The notes beneath the pieces were generated by a model that did no database searches, was not told the origin of the DNA, and saw only the letters and a program-made list of their open reading frames with translations. 64,000 nt of DNA, from the IMG/VR virus record IMGVR_UViG_3300010885_047022, positions 1-64,000 of that record. The stretch is one strand, 5' to 3'. The position numbers and the translations under genes were made by a program. Every line of letters starts with the position of its first letter. The stretch's first letter is position 1. The stretch comes from a virus. Positions 14,126-22,229 of the stretch are shown here, piece by piece.

Positions 14126-14290
14126 ATGAACACATTAACACACATCATCAACACAGCAATTGAAACCATTGACAACGAAATTATCGAGGACTTGGTTGTA
14201 GACCTTGGTTATGACTACGGCGATGCCGTCAAGGTAGTCACAGAGTTCAATGATTTCGATTTTGCTATCGATTCAGATTCAACTTTCTGA
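14126..14290 (+). CDS. Tiny acidic protein, only plus-strand gene, probably leaderless
   Basis: The frame encodes 54 residues (MNTLTHIINTAIETIDNEII...) with at least fourteen Asp/Glu and a single Lys, so it is strongly acidic, with a helical N-terminal half and a DFDFAIDSDSTF tail. It is framed by a canonical promoter ending 7 bases upstream and an intrinsic terminator 31 bases downstream, which is why I take it as real despite its size. An AAGGAAG lies 13 bases before the ATG, too far for normal use and inside the promoter spacer. It should be made at once by host polymerase; a host-takeover factor or DNA mimic is a reasonable guess, not a result. A longer complement-strand frame overlapping it has no support. 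Confidence 0.8.
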   Translation: MNTLTHIINTAIETIDNEIIEDLVVDLGYDYGDAVKVVTEFNDFDFAIDSDSTF

Positions 14291-14320
14291 TTCTTTTTTT
14301 TAAAAACTACGTATAGAATT

Positions 14321-14351
14321 GGGGCTGGGAAACCAGCCCCTTTTCTATTTT
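14321..14351 (+). terminator. Rho-independent terminator (GNRA loop)
   Basis: GGGGCTGG-GAAA-CCAGCCCC at 14321-14340 followed by TTTTCTATTTT: an 8-bp GC-rich stem with a GAAA tetraloop and T-rich tail ending the plus-strand gene. Read leftward the stem is followed by AATTCTATA, so it may also end the converging transcript from 14345-15148. Confidence 0.9.
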
Positions 14352-15148
14352 CCATAACTATTCTTTTTATTTCTAAAAACACCTGTTGGACACGCACCTG
14401 ATTTAGCGTGATCGCAATAAGAGCATACTCTGGTATTAGCGGTGGGTGTAAAATTCTGATCAACCATTATTTTTTGAATAGTATCAATCAGTTTATTCTT
14501 AACTTCTTCAATATCTTCTTCGGTAAAAAGATGACCTTTTCTTTTTCCAGATCTTAAATAATACAACTCCGCATAGATTTCTTTTTCTGGAAATATATTA
14601 TGAAGTGCAAGAGCGTATATACCGAGCTGTAGATTAGAGTGCACGTGTTTCTGTGCAACTTCCCATTTACCCGTTTTATAGTCTGTTATGTTAACTCTAT
14701 CTCCAATAATGTCAACTCTATCTATAAAGCCAATTATCTTGTATGACCCTATAATAAAAGAAAAAGACATTTCCTTATCGTATATGGAGAATTCTTTATC
14801 TACATTTTGATCATAAAATTCATTCAATATAATTGATCCAACGGAAATAAGATCTGGAGTTATTTCTTGATTTGGATCCCAAATAGGAATATTATTTTTG
14901 TATTCTTCCTGAAGTTCATTTAAGTCTAAGACTTTATTATTCTCTAAAGTATTTTCAAGAACAGCGTGGACGATATTTCCTAGAGCAGCTGGCGCATTGA
15001 ACTGTCTTGGTTCTTTCTTAATATAAGAGTAGAAGTATCTTGCCGGACATTGATCGTATGTATCTATTCTAGAGTATGAAAAATCTACTAAACTTAATTT
15101 TTCTAAATCACTTAAGCTATCATAATTTTTAATTAATATAGAACTCAA
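14345..15148 (-). CDS. Cas4/RecB-type PD-(D/E)XK exonuclease with Fe-S cysteines
   Basis: The 267 residues carry SYSRIDTYDQCPARYFY (Cys34), LGNIVHAVLEN (His61), IIGFIDRVDII (Asp143) and VNITDYKTGKWE (Asp156, Lys158), then a QLGIYALAL helix and a C-terminal CSYCDHAKSGAC (Cys242, Cys245, Cys253). The four cysteines fit a 4Fe-4S cluster as in Cas4, AddB and MGME1-like nucleases. The active site is complete, so it should be an active DNA end-resecting nuclease. It is the last gene of the leftward replication operon and meets the plus-strand gene's terminator. Confidence 0.85.
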   Translation of the reverse strand: MSSILIKNYDSLSDLEKLSLVDFSYSRIDTYDQCPARYFYSYIKKEPRQFNAPAALGNIVHAVLENTLENNKVLDLNELQEEYKNNIPIWDPNQEITPDLISVGSIILNEFYDQNVDKEFSIYDKEMSFSFIIGSYKIIGFIDRVDIIGDRVNITDYKTGKWEVAQKHVHSNLQLGIYALALHNIFPEKEIYAELYYLRSGKRKGHLFTEEDIEEVKNKLIDTIQKIMVDQNFTPTANTRVCSYCDHAKSGACPTGVFRNKKNSYGK

Positions 15149-15156
15149 AAATATTC

Positions 15157-15324
15157 CTACTGTTCTTCGTTGGGATCGTATATTAATCGACCATTTTCAT
15201 CGAATTCTCTTCCGATTTCATCTATAGTGTGATTATTAAGTTTATTTATATAAGCGCCCTGGCCGATTGCTACCCAACCAGTTTCACCTATTTCCATATG
15301 ATCGTCTTCTTCATAGGGCCACAT
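15157..15324 (-). CDS. Hypothetical acidic protein, 55 residues
   Basis: Start 15324, stop 15157-15159. The product begins MWPYEEDDHMEIGETGWV and ends GRLIYDPNEEQ, with a central GQGAYINKLNNHTIDEIGREF. GGAGG lies 6 bases before the ATG, and the gene overlaps the upstream one by 14 bases, which supports its reality. No family recognised. Confidence 0.75.
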   Translation of the reverse strand: MWPYEEDDHMEIGETGWVAIGQGAYINKLNNHTIDEIGREFDENGRLIYDPNEEQ

Positions 15325-15541
15325 CTTCGCCTCCTATAGATACTTTAACTTCAGTAATATCATCTGCATTCAGATAATAACTCACAACTGTGTATAGGTC
15401 TTTTAGTTCTTTTTGCGTTAGATAGAATCCAACACAGGTGCACTGTAAGAATAATTTGTCATCATAATTGTAAGTTGAATCAGTGTATTCTGTTAATTTA
15501 ATATTACCTTTTTCAACAACTGCTGGAAAGCTTTGGCTCAT
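15311..15541 (-). CDS. Hypothetical protein, 76 residues
   Basis: From the ATG at 15541, with GAGG nine bases upstream, the product is MSQSFPAVVEKGNIKLTEY... with a CTCVGFYLTQKELKDLYTVVSYY segment (strand then helix). It is neutral to acidic. An in-frame start at 15574 lies inside the upstream gene and is less likely. The position is in the DNA polymerase operon. No family recognised. Confidence 0.65.
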   Translation of the reverse strand: MSQSFPAVVEKGNIKLTEYTDSTYNYDDKLFLQCTCVGFYLTQKELKDLYTVVSYYLNADDITEVKVSIGGEDVAL

Positions 15542-15543
15542 TT

Positions 15544-15909
15544 TTAATCCTCGTAATAAGTTATGGGATCCCAATTAGGATCATTTAATTTTTCTCTCAT
15601 ATCTTTAACATATGAGTCCCAATCGCGTTCATCATCTGATTTCTTTTCATACTTGACTTGACTCTTAAATGGATTGGATTTAAACTTAGTCATAATAAGT
15701 TTACCCTGCTGGGTTTTCCATCTCAGAGTTCCATTCTTGCAATCGCAGAAATCTTCACTGTCTGCTTTAATAATAAGTTCTGGATCGTATCGACCTGAGC
15801 ACCCGTTACATTTTGTATATCTTCCTTTATCCTGACACCTATTGCATGATGGGCAAAACACCCAGCACCATCTATCTGTAGGATTAACTGAAGGTCTATC
15901 TGCTGACAT
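15544..15909 (-). CDS. Zinc-ribbon-like hypothetical protein
   Basis: This 121-residue protein has a Cys-rich N-terminal half: CPSCNRC near residue 19, CNGC near 34 and CDC near 56, enough for one or two zinc sites. The C-terminal half is charged and helical (YEKKSDDERDWDSYVKDMREKL). GGAGCAATAA precedes the ATG. Lying directly after the polymerase gene (stop and start one base apart), it may be a replication accessory; this is inference only. Confidence 0.65.
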   Translation of the reverse strand: MSADRPSVNPTDRWCWVFCPSCNRCQDKGRYTKCNGCSGRYDPELIIKADSEDFCDCKNGTLRWKTQQGKLIMTKFKSNPFKSQVKYEKKSDDERDWDSYVKDMREKLNDPNWDPITYYED

Positions 15910-18900
15910 TTATTGCTCCAATTCAATTAATTGTCTAATCGCATCTTCCACTTTAGGGGATGCCTCTATCTTATATTTGTAAATAAATTTATGTTTACCA
16001 TCCAATATCTGTAAGAATACAGGACGATCACCTCGTGACGAATCAATTATATCATAAATCTTATCTATAGTCGAAGTAGATATATTCTTTTTTACATTAA
16101 AAATTATTGCCTTACCTGTGGCAAATAAGTGCGCATCTACCTTTTCACATGATGAGAAGAACAACTTACATGTGGAATTTTCTTCGTCACCCTCTTTATT
16201 TAAAGTTCCAGATATAATTACTACATCACCTTTATTGAAGTAATCATCCGCTATATTTTTTGCATTGTTTGGAAAAATAATTACTTCAACATCTGAAGAA
16301 ATATCTTCTATTGATATCTTAAACATCTTCTGACCTTTTTTGGTCATTATCTTTTTGGAGGCTGTAATTATTCCCCCGACTTTTATATTTGATCCGACTT
16401 GATACTCAGATAATTCAATTATTTCGCAATCAACTTTCTTAGAAAGTATGTCCCATATTCCCATAATAGGATGACTAGTTACATATATTCCAAGTTCTTC
16501 TTTTTCTTTTTCTAGCATTTCTATTTCTTGCAGTCTAGGATATTCCCCTAAATCTATATTCACCAATTCATCAAATGCCCCAGCAGCTGCTAAATGTTCC
16601 AGCGTACTCTTCTTCAAAATTACAGGATCACATCTTCTGAGGAAGTCTACAATGCTCGTATATGGCTCCTCAGTGTTTCTGCAGTTGACTATTGCATCAG
16701 CTATCGATTGGCCAATTCCACTGACCGCAGACAGCCCAAATACGATTGACGTATCTCCTACTACTTCAAAGTCAATCCCAGATTTATTGATTGACGGTGG
16801 GGAGACTTCTATATTTAATTTTCTACAGTCCGATAAATAGAATGCTTGCTTTTCTTTATTGCCAACTACTGATGACATAAGTCCTGCCATATATTCTGTT
16901 GGATGATTTGACTTAAGATAAGCCGTGACATAACTAATCATGGCGTAACTTGCGGCGTGTGCTCTGTTAAATCCATATCCGCCAAAGTATTCAATATCTG
17001 AGAAAATCTTATTAGCTAAAGTTTCTGACATATCAGATGTTCGAACACATCCTTCGACAAACATAGATCGCATCTTGGCAATTTTATCCATTAATTTTTT
17101 ACCAATAACTTTTCTTAAATCATCAGCCTCTGCGGAAGTAAATCCTGCCAATTCTCTAGCAACTCCTAAAACATCTTCTTGATACAGCATGATTCCTAGA
17201 GACGGTGCTAGCACCTTAGCTAACTTAGGATGCTCATATTTAATTTGGCTACGACCATGTTTACGGTCAATATATTCTTTATCCATTCCAGAACCCATTG
17301 GACCTGGTCTATATAATGAGATTAATGCCATAATGTCTTCTACGTTACGTGGTTGAAGCTGCATCATCAATTGTCTCATGCCCGATGATTCAAGTTGAAA
17401 GACTCCGGCGCAGTTACCCTTACATAATTCATCATAAGTTTTTGCGTCGTCAAGCGGAATTTTATCAACATCAATAAGTTCGCCTTTACGCTTATGGACC
17501 AACTTGATGCAAGAGTCAATAACTCCAAGGTTTCTTAGGCCAAGAAAGTCAATCTTTAAAAGGCCACACTGCTCGACTCTGCCCATATCCCATTGCGTAA
17601 TGATTGGATTATCTACGCCCTTGCGCATGATAGGCAGGTATTCGGTTAGTGCATCCCTAGATATAACTATACCAGCAGCGTGTATGCCAGTTTGTCTTAC
17701 TAGACCTTCCAGTCCAAATGCCGTATCTACAATAGTTTTGGCATCTGAGTCTTTCTCATACAGCTGTTTGAATTCTTCAACTTCCATGCACTCCGAAAGA
17801 TTTTTCGAGATGCCCAATACTGGCGGAGGAACGAGTTTTGCCACTACGTCTCCACCGGCAAAATCGTAACCTAGAGCTCTGGCTGCATCTCGGATAGATT
17901 GTCTGGCGCCTGTCTTGTTGAACGTGCAAATGTGTGCAACGTGGTCAGACCCATATTTTGCTCTGGCATAGTTGATTACTTCGTCACGATATCTATCATC
18001 AAAGTCAAGGTCGATGTCAGGCATTGATTTTCTGCCCTCAACAAGGAATCGTTCAAACATTAATCCAAATTTGATTGGATCTAGATTTGTAATTTTAAAT
18101 GCGTAGGAAAGGATACTTCCTGCTGCAGAACCGCGTCCCCAGCCAACTCTAACATTATTATTCTTGGCCCAATTTACTAGATCTGATACAACTAAGAAAT
18201 ATTCAGTAAATCCCATTTCTTTTACAACACGTATTTCGTGATTAGCTCTATCTATGATATGAGAAGGTAGAGGATCACCATATCTTTCCTTTAGGCCGCT
18301 CCAAGCTAATCTATCAAAGTAGTCCATAGGTGCTTCGAGAGTTGGAATAGGAAAGTCAGGGAAGTGAATATCACCAAAAGAAAGATTTAAATCAATCATG
18401 TCACAAACGTCCATACTATTCTTCAACCAGTCTGGATTAAACTTAGATGACATTTCATCATATGATTGAAGATAAAATTCTTCTCCAGTAAATGAGAATC
18501 TATTTGGGGTATGTATATTTGCATTAGTTGCCACGCATAACATGATGTCATGAGATCTAGCGTCGTGCTTATGTACATAATGGCAATCCCCACTTGGGAC
18601 GACCTTTGCACCAATAGTTTCTGCTATCTGCACTAATTGATTAAAGACTTTCTTTTGTTCCCCAAGACCATGATCTTGAACTTCAATAAAATAGTTTTCC
18701 TTACCAACAATATCTTGCATTTTCTTTGCAGATGAAAGAGCAAATTGATAATCATCTCTTAGCAATGCCTGGCATACTTCACTATTTAAACAGCCTGAAA
18801 GAACAATAATTCCTTCAGAGTGTTCTGCTATTAAATCATGATCAATACGTGGCTTAACGTAATATCCTTCTAGGAAAGATCTAGAAGATATTTTAATAAT

Positions 18901-19233
18901 ATTATTATAGCCAACTTTATTTTTAGCTAAAATAGTTATATGGTAAGGACCTCTTTGCTCCCATTCATTTTGTGATGGTCCAGATCTTTCTTCAGGATCT
19001 CTATCAAATCTAGTTTTTCTAGCTTGATAAAATTCAGAACCAAGAATTGGCTTAACCCCAATAGAAGTTCCAGCGTCATAGAAGTCCAACCATGAATGTA
19101 TGTTTCCATGGTCAGTAGTAGCTAAGCCTTTCATTCCTAAGGACTTAGCTCTAGTCAAGTACTGTTCTATGTCGCCATGACCGTCTAACATTGAAAAGAC
19201 TGTATGGTTATGGAGGTTAGTCCAATTCTTCAT
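15910..19233 (-). CDS. dnaE: DNA polymerase III alpha subunit (DnaE-type)
   Basis: The 1107-residue protein has an N-terminal PHP domain (NLHNHTVFSMLDG at 6-18, ATTDHGNIHSW at 38-48, PSGDCHYVHKHDA at 213-225), the C-family polymerase palm with GWGRGSAAGSILSY at 364-377 and PDIDLDFDDRYRDEV at 405-419, a (HhH)-containing middle, and an OB-fold near 965-1040 (VGGIITASKKIMTKKGQKMFKI). It is slightly shorter than bacterial DnaE (about 1160) at the C-terminus. This is the replicative polymerase; PHP metal residues look largely kept, so proofreading from this domain is possible. The gene meets the upstream zinc-ribbon gene at ATG/TGA. Together with DnaB-like helicase and AEP primase it gives the phage its own replisome. 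Confidence 0.95.
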   Translation of the reverse strand: MKNWTNLHNHTVFSMLDGHGDIEQYLTRAKSLGMKGLATTDHGNIHSWLDFYDAGTSIGVKPILGSEFYQARKTRFDRDPEERSGPSQNEWEQRGPYHITILAKNKVGYNNIIKISSRSFLEGYYVKPRIDHDLIAEHSEGIIVLSGCLNSEVCQALLRDDYQFALSSAKKMQDIVGKENYFIEVQDHGLGEQKKVFNQLVQIAETIGAKVVPSGDCHYVHKHDARSHDIMLCVATNANIHTPNRFSFTGEEFYLQSYDEMSSKFNPDWLKNSMDVCDMIDLNLSFGDIHFPDFPIPTLEAPMDYFDRLAWSGLKERYGDPLPSHIIDRANHEIRVVKEMGFTEYFLVVSDLVNWAKNNNVRVGWGRGSAAGSILSYAFKITNLDPIKFGLMFERFLVEGRKSMPDIDLDFDDRYRDEVINYARAKYGSDHVAHICTFNKTGARQSIRDAARALGYDFAGGDVVAKLVPPPVLGISKNLSECMEVEEFKQLYEKDSDAKTIVDTAFGLEGLVRQTGIHAAGIVISRDALTEYLPIMRKGVDNPIITQWDMGRVEQCGLLKIDFLGLRNLGVIDSCIKLVHKRKGELIDVDKIPLDDAKTYDELCKGNCAGVFQLESSGMRQLMMQLQPRNVEDIMALISLYRPGPMGSGMDKEYIDRKHGRSQIKYEHPKLAKVLAPSLGIMLYQEDVLGVARELAGFTSAEADDLRKVIGKKLMDKIAKMRSMFVEGCVRTSDMSETLANKIFSDIEYFGGYGFNRAHAASYAMISYVTAYLKSNHPTEYMAGLMSSVVGNKEKQAFYLSDCRKLNIEVSPPSINKSGIDFEVVGDTSIVFGLSAVSGIGQSIADAIVNCRNTEEPYTSIVDFLRRCDPVILKKSTLEHLAAAGAFDELVNIDLGEYPRLQEIEMLEKEKEELGIYVTSHPIMGIWDILSKKVDCEIIELSEYQVGSNIKVGGIITASKKIMTKKGQKMFKISIEDISSDVEVIIFPNNAKNIADDYFNKGDVVIISGTLNKEGDEENSTCKLFFSSCEKVDAHLFATGKAIIFNVKKNISTSTIDKIYDIIDSSRGDRPVFLQILDGKHKFIYKYKIEASPKVEDAIRQLIELEQ

Positions 19234-19439
19234 TAAATTCCTCTACTCTTGTCCGAACCTTCTAAAGAGCTATCTCTTACTTCTCTATATGTAATAATTA
19301 CCACTCCACCGCAATACTTGCACGGCACTGGCTTACCTTCTTGAGCAAACGGGCTATTATACATATATCTATCTGGCTGATCTGATTTACATTCAGAGCA
19401 GACGCCAATGACATCATCTGTATCTTCTATCTCAGGCAT
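19233..19439 (-). CDS. Small zinc-ribbon protein
   Basis: From the ATG at 19439, directly after AAAGGAGGTGAAC, the product has 68 residues: an acidic start (MPEIEDTDDVIG), CSECK near residue 14, CKYCG near 40 and a charged tail. Two CxxC pairs about 25 residues apart form a typical zinc ribbon. It overlaps the primase gene end and precedes dnaE, so a replisome accessory function is possible but unproven. A GTG at 19445 is an alternative start. Confidence 0.7.
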   Translation of the reverse strand: MPEIEDTDDVIGVCSECKSDQPDRYMYNSPFAQEGKPVPCKYCGGVVIITYREVRDSSLEGSDKSRGI

Positions 19440-20634
19440 GTTCACCTCCTTTATCCATTAATTTATACGCAAAGCGTACCGGGGATGGAGAGGACTGTTC
19501 TTGTGTTTCGACATACTTGTCCCCTATCTTTACCCATTTATTTTTTTTCTCTAGTGAACATTGTCCACATCCAACACCTGCAGAATTAGCTCTTTCGCAT
19601 GTGTAAGGTCTTCCGCCAATTCCCAATTCTCTTCTTTTAATCCAATCGTTTATATGACTATTAGTTTTTTCAACATTATAGTCTGAACAATTACTTAAGA
19701 TACCATGAAGAAATTTTATTGACTCTTCGTTATAAGTTAATATGGAACATAGGAATAATCTTGCCTCATGCTCTAAGTATTTCTTTTCAATAGCCTGTTG
19801 CTGAAGTCTAGCTATTGACGTACAGCTTTTCAAAAGTTTATCAGGAGTAAATTCTTTTTCTTTCACATTCATTTGCTTAAACGCAGTTGAACCATACTTG
19901 TTGAAATAGCCAATAAAATCTTTTGATTTTTCTTTTTCTATTTCCATATCATAAGTAAACTCTCTAAACCATTCATTAGCCTTGGCATTAAAGTTTTGTT
20001 CTGATACTTCATTGAAAGAGCGTGTAGTGCAGTAACCTGTTATTGAATCCATGCCCTGAAAAAGAATATCTTCTGGTATTAAATTCTTATATAGATTTGT
20101 ATCTTGATGTTTACTGCCCTCTAGGCGCCACATTCTTCTAGCGTCATACACGCTAAAGTCAAGCGACTCTAGCTTAAGTTTATCTTTTAGAGTTGAAGCT
20201 ATAAATCTAAAAATATTAGGAAGATTATTGGATGGATTAATTCCCAGCGTAATAGCTTCACATTCTATGTGAAAGCCTTTTTTCCCGGTAAAGTATACAA
20301 GTATAGCAGACTTTGGAATATAATTAATAAGATAATTATACAATTTCATACAGTCAATATATGATTCTTGTGGATCTTTGTTATCTATGTCAAAATACAA
20401 TGATCCTAATCTGATAGCTTTATCTAAATCAGTAGAATTATAATGCCAGATAGAAGTATAAAGGCCAACATTTGCATTCTGTTGACGAAAAGATTCCTTA
20501 TCTTTTGCTTCTATGAACAGAGTATTGTCTCCGTCTTTTTGACGAATAACTCTACCTAAACTTTGTACATACTTTGCTGTCTCTAGATATTTCCAAGAAG
20601 ACAAAAATTTATCTGGATCATTTGGTATTATCAT
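19432..20634 (-). CDS. Archaeo-eukaryotic-type primase (AEP) with C-terminal Cys cluster
   Basis: The 400-residue protein shows the AEP catalytic set: LYFDIDNKD at 80-87 (Asp82, Asp84), FTGKKGFHIEC at 115-125 (sxH motif, His122) and VYDARRMWRLEGSKH at 162-176 (third Asp, Arg and His). The N-terminus before it is alpha/beta. The C-terminal third is helical and ends with CERANSAGVGCGQCS, a PriCT-like cysteine cluster that could bind zinc or iron-sulfur. It would lay primers for the phage polymerase III. The start overlaps the upstream 53-residue gene by ATGA. It combines a eukaryotic-type primase with a bacterial-type polymerase. Confidence 0.85.
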   Translation of the reverse strand: MIIPNDPDKFLSSWKYLETAKYVQSLGRVIRQKDGDNTLFIEAKDKESFRQQNANVGLYTSIWHYNSTDLDKAIRLGSLYFDIDNKDPQESYIDCMKLYNYLINYIPKSAILVYFTGKKGFHIECEAITLGINPSNNLPNIFRFIASTLKDKLKLESLDFSVYDARRMWRLEGSKHQDTNLYKNLIPEDILFQGMDSITGYCTTRSFNEVSEQNFNAKANEWFREFTYDMEIEKEKSKDFIGYFNKYGSTAFKQMNVKEKEFTPDKLLKSCTSIARLQQQAIEKKYLEHEARLFLCSILTYNEESIKFLHGILSNCSDYNVEKTNSHINDWIKRRELGIGGRPYTCERANSAGVGCGQCSLEKKNKWVKIGDKYVETQEQSSPSPVRFAYKLMDKGGEHA

Positions 20635-20792
20635 AGTATTTTTGCCTTAGACTCTTCGTTAGAAATATTGGCGATTACAATACGATTTTCTTTTTTCAAA
20701 TTAAATGAATTATTTCTATAGTAGACTGATTCCTTAATTATATCTTCTAATATAGAAATTATATAGATTCTCTTTGATATTCTACTATTCAT
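20631..20792 (-). CDS. Hypothetical basic protein, 53 residues
   Basis: Start 20792, stop 20631-20633. The sequence starts MNSRISKRIYIISILEDIIK and ends NEESKAKIL. The start overlaps the HD-protein gene by 8 bases and the stop overlaps the primase start (ATGA), so the short frame fills the gap exactly, good evidence for a real coupled gene. No family recognised. Confidence 0.75.
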   Translation of the reverse strand: MNSRISKRIYIISILEDIIKESVYYRNNSFNLKKENRIVIANISNEESKAKIL

Positions 20793-21453
20793 TTGTCCAT
20801 CTGTCGTTGATTAATTGACTATCTTCGATTACAACATGTACCTTACTAGCTATATTATCAGCTAAGTGAACAATGTAATCCATGTAAGTTATTGGATATG
20901 TTTCTGGAACTGGCGACCAAGGACCTAGGTGACATCTAACTAGTCTCAGTATGCTCTGTACATTTTCTTCAGAAATAAACAATGTAGAAGAATGACTATC
21001 ATTAGCATATTCCTTATCGTGGCGGATACAGTCTGCTACAAATTTATTAACAGTATAGGGATGCATAGGATCATACTGGAACATTCCACTTTCTTCAGAC
21101 GGAATTCCTTTGGTGATATCATGCAATAGACACGCTGCAATTATAAGATCTCTTTCTTCTATACTTAATGCATAAGAGTCAGATATTATTTCCGCAACTC
21201 TAACAACTCTTTTGGTGTGCAAAACATTTCCACCAGGACCATGCTCATCCGGCGGATGATATCTTCCAGAAAAACTAGATGGTATTTCCCAAAATGTACT
21301 AGCTTTTAGTAAAAGAGATCTAACAAATGATTTAATTCCTTCATCATCTATTGATCCAATTTCTTCTAATAAAGGAGCTAAGTATTCATCTTCTTGAGTA
21401 ATTTGACTACTTGTATCTTCTTTGAGAATGTCATCTAAAATACTCTTACTCAT
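20785..21453 (-). CDS. HD-domain phosphohydrolase
   Basis: From the ATG at 21453 (TAATG with the upstream stop) the protein has 222 residues. VLHTKRVVRVAEII gives the first metal His, AACLLHDITKG the HD pair, and MHPYTVNKFVADCIRH with VRCHLGPWS further ligands of the HD superfamily (YfbR/YqeK-like arrangement). Such proteins hydrolyse (deoxy)nucleotide phosphates or cyclic nucleotides. In this context, dNTP pool adjustment or removal of a host signal nucleotide are both possible. It sits between a Cas4-like protein and the primase. ATGs at 21462 and 21471 are alternative starts. Confidence 0.8.
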   Translation of the reverse strand: MSKSILDDILKEDTSSQITQEDEYLAPLLEEIGSIDDEGIKSFVRSLLLKASTFWEIPSSFSGRYHPPDEHGPGGNVLHTKRVVRVAEIISDSYALSIEERDLIIAACLLHDITKGIPSEESGMFQYDPMHPYTVNKFVADCIRHDKEYANDSHSSTLFISEENVQSILRLVRCHLGPWSPVPETYPITYMDYIVHLADNIASKVHVVIEDSQLINDRWTNE

Positions 21454-22229
21454 TATTTCCATCCAATCCATTTAGAACATGCGTCGTCGTGCGGGCATTT
21501 TTTACAATAAGCTGTTAAGCCTCTTCTTGGTACAAAAGTTTCCTTGTGACACATTGTATCACACCAGTACTCTAAAGAATCTATATCTTCGCTACTAATT
21601 TCATATTCTATAAAATCTAAACTATTTGACATTAGATCAATATAGCCAAAGTTAGTTTCGTTAACTCGACTTGGATGACGGAGTTTAAATCCCATATACA
21701 TGGCAGAAAAATCAACTTGATACATGTGTCTATGATTTGTCTTATAATTAAAAAGAAGTTTTGTTACGTAATTTTTATTATCTTTTCTAATTATTAAATC
21801 AAATTTATCTACTATCTTAATTTCTTTGTTAATAATTGCTATATACTCTTCAGATATAGCTAGAGGAATCATATCAACGTCTGAATAAGTTTCATGAAAC
21901 GTAAGTAGTATACTTGCTGCCTTTGTAGTCAAGCTAGCCATATTTCCATACATGCTCTCATGTTGTTCAGTGGCTATATCATAATGATCCACATTTTTTG
22001 GGAACCATAATTTTTCCCATCTATTTAAAAGAGATGCATAGGAGGGACTAATGCCTGCTTGTTTTTTAAACCAAAAGAAATAAATAATATTCTTAATAGT
22101 TGATTCAAATTTAGCAGTGTATATATCTCTTGAATAAACTTTTTCAGGAAGTTTATCACGATATCTAAAATCATATAATCTCTCACAAGTTTGAAAATCC
22201 TTAATTGCTTCTACATTTAATTCTAGCAT
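21453..22229 (-). CDS. Second Cas4/RecB-like protein, active site partly degenerate
   Basis: A 258-residue protein with the frame of a Cas4/AddB-type nuclease: Cys15 in IKDFQTCERLYDFRY and a C-terminal YCKKCPHDDACSKW (Cys242, Cys245, Cys251), so a 4Fe-4S cluster is likely. The nuclease core reads KIVDKFDLII (Asp141) and LLFNYKTNH, where the acid before the lysine is Asn161 instead of Asp, as compared with DYKTG in the paralogue at 14345-15148. It may be catalytically impaired and act as a DNA-binding or structural partner. It lies between the DnaB-like helicase and HD genes. Confidence 0.7.
   Translation of the reverse strand: MLELNVEAIKDFQTCERLYDFRYRDKLPEKVYSRDIYTAKFESTIKNIIYFFWFKKQAGISPSYASLLNRWEKLWFPKNVDHYDIATEQHESMYGNMASLTTKAASILLTFHETYSDVDMIPLAISEEYIAIINKEIKIVDKFDLIIRKDNKNYVTKLLFNYKTNHRHMYQVDFSAMYMGFKLRHPSRVNETNFGYIDLMSNSLDFIEYEISSEDIDSLEYWCDTMCHKETFVPRRGLTAYCKKCPHDDACSKWIGWK

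Noticed and set aside
14215-14463. 82-codon leftward frame across the plus-strand gene's end
   Set aside because: It overlaps the terminator and two better-supported genes, and has no ribosome site.
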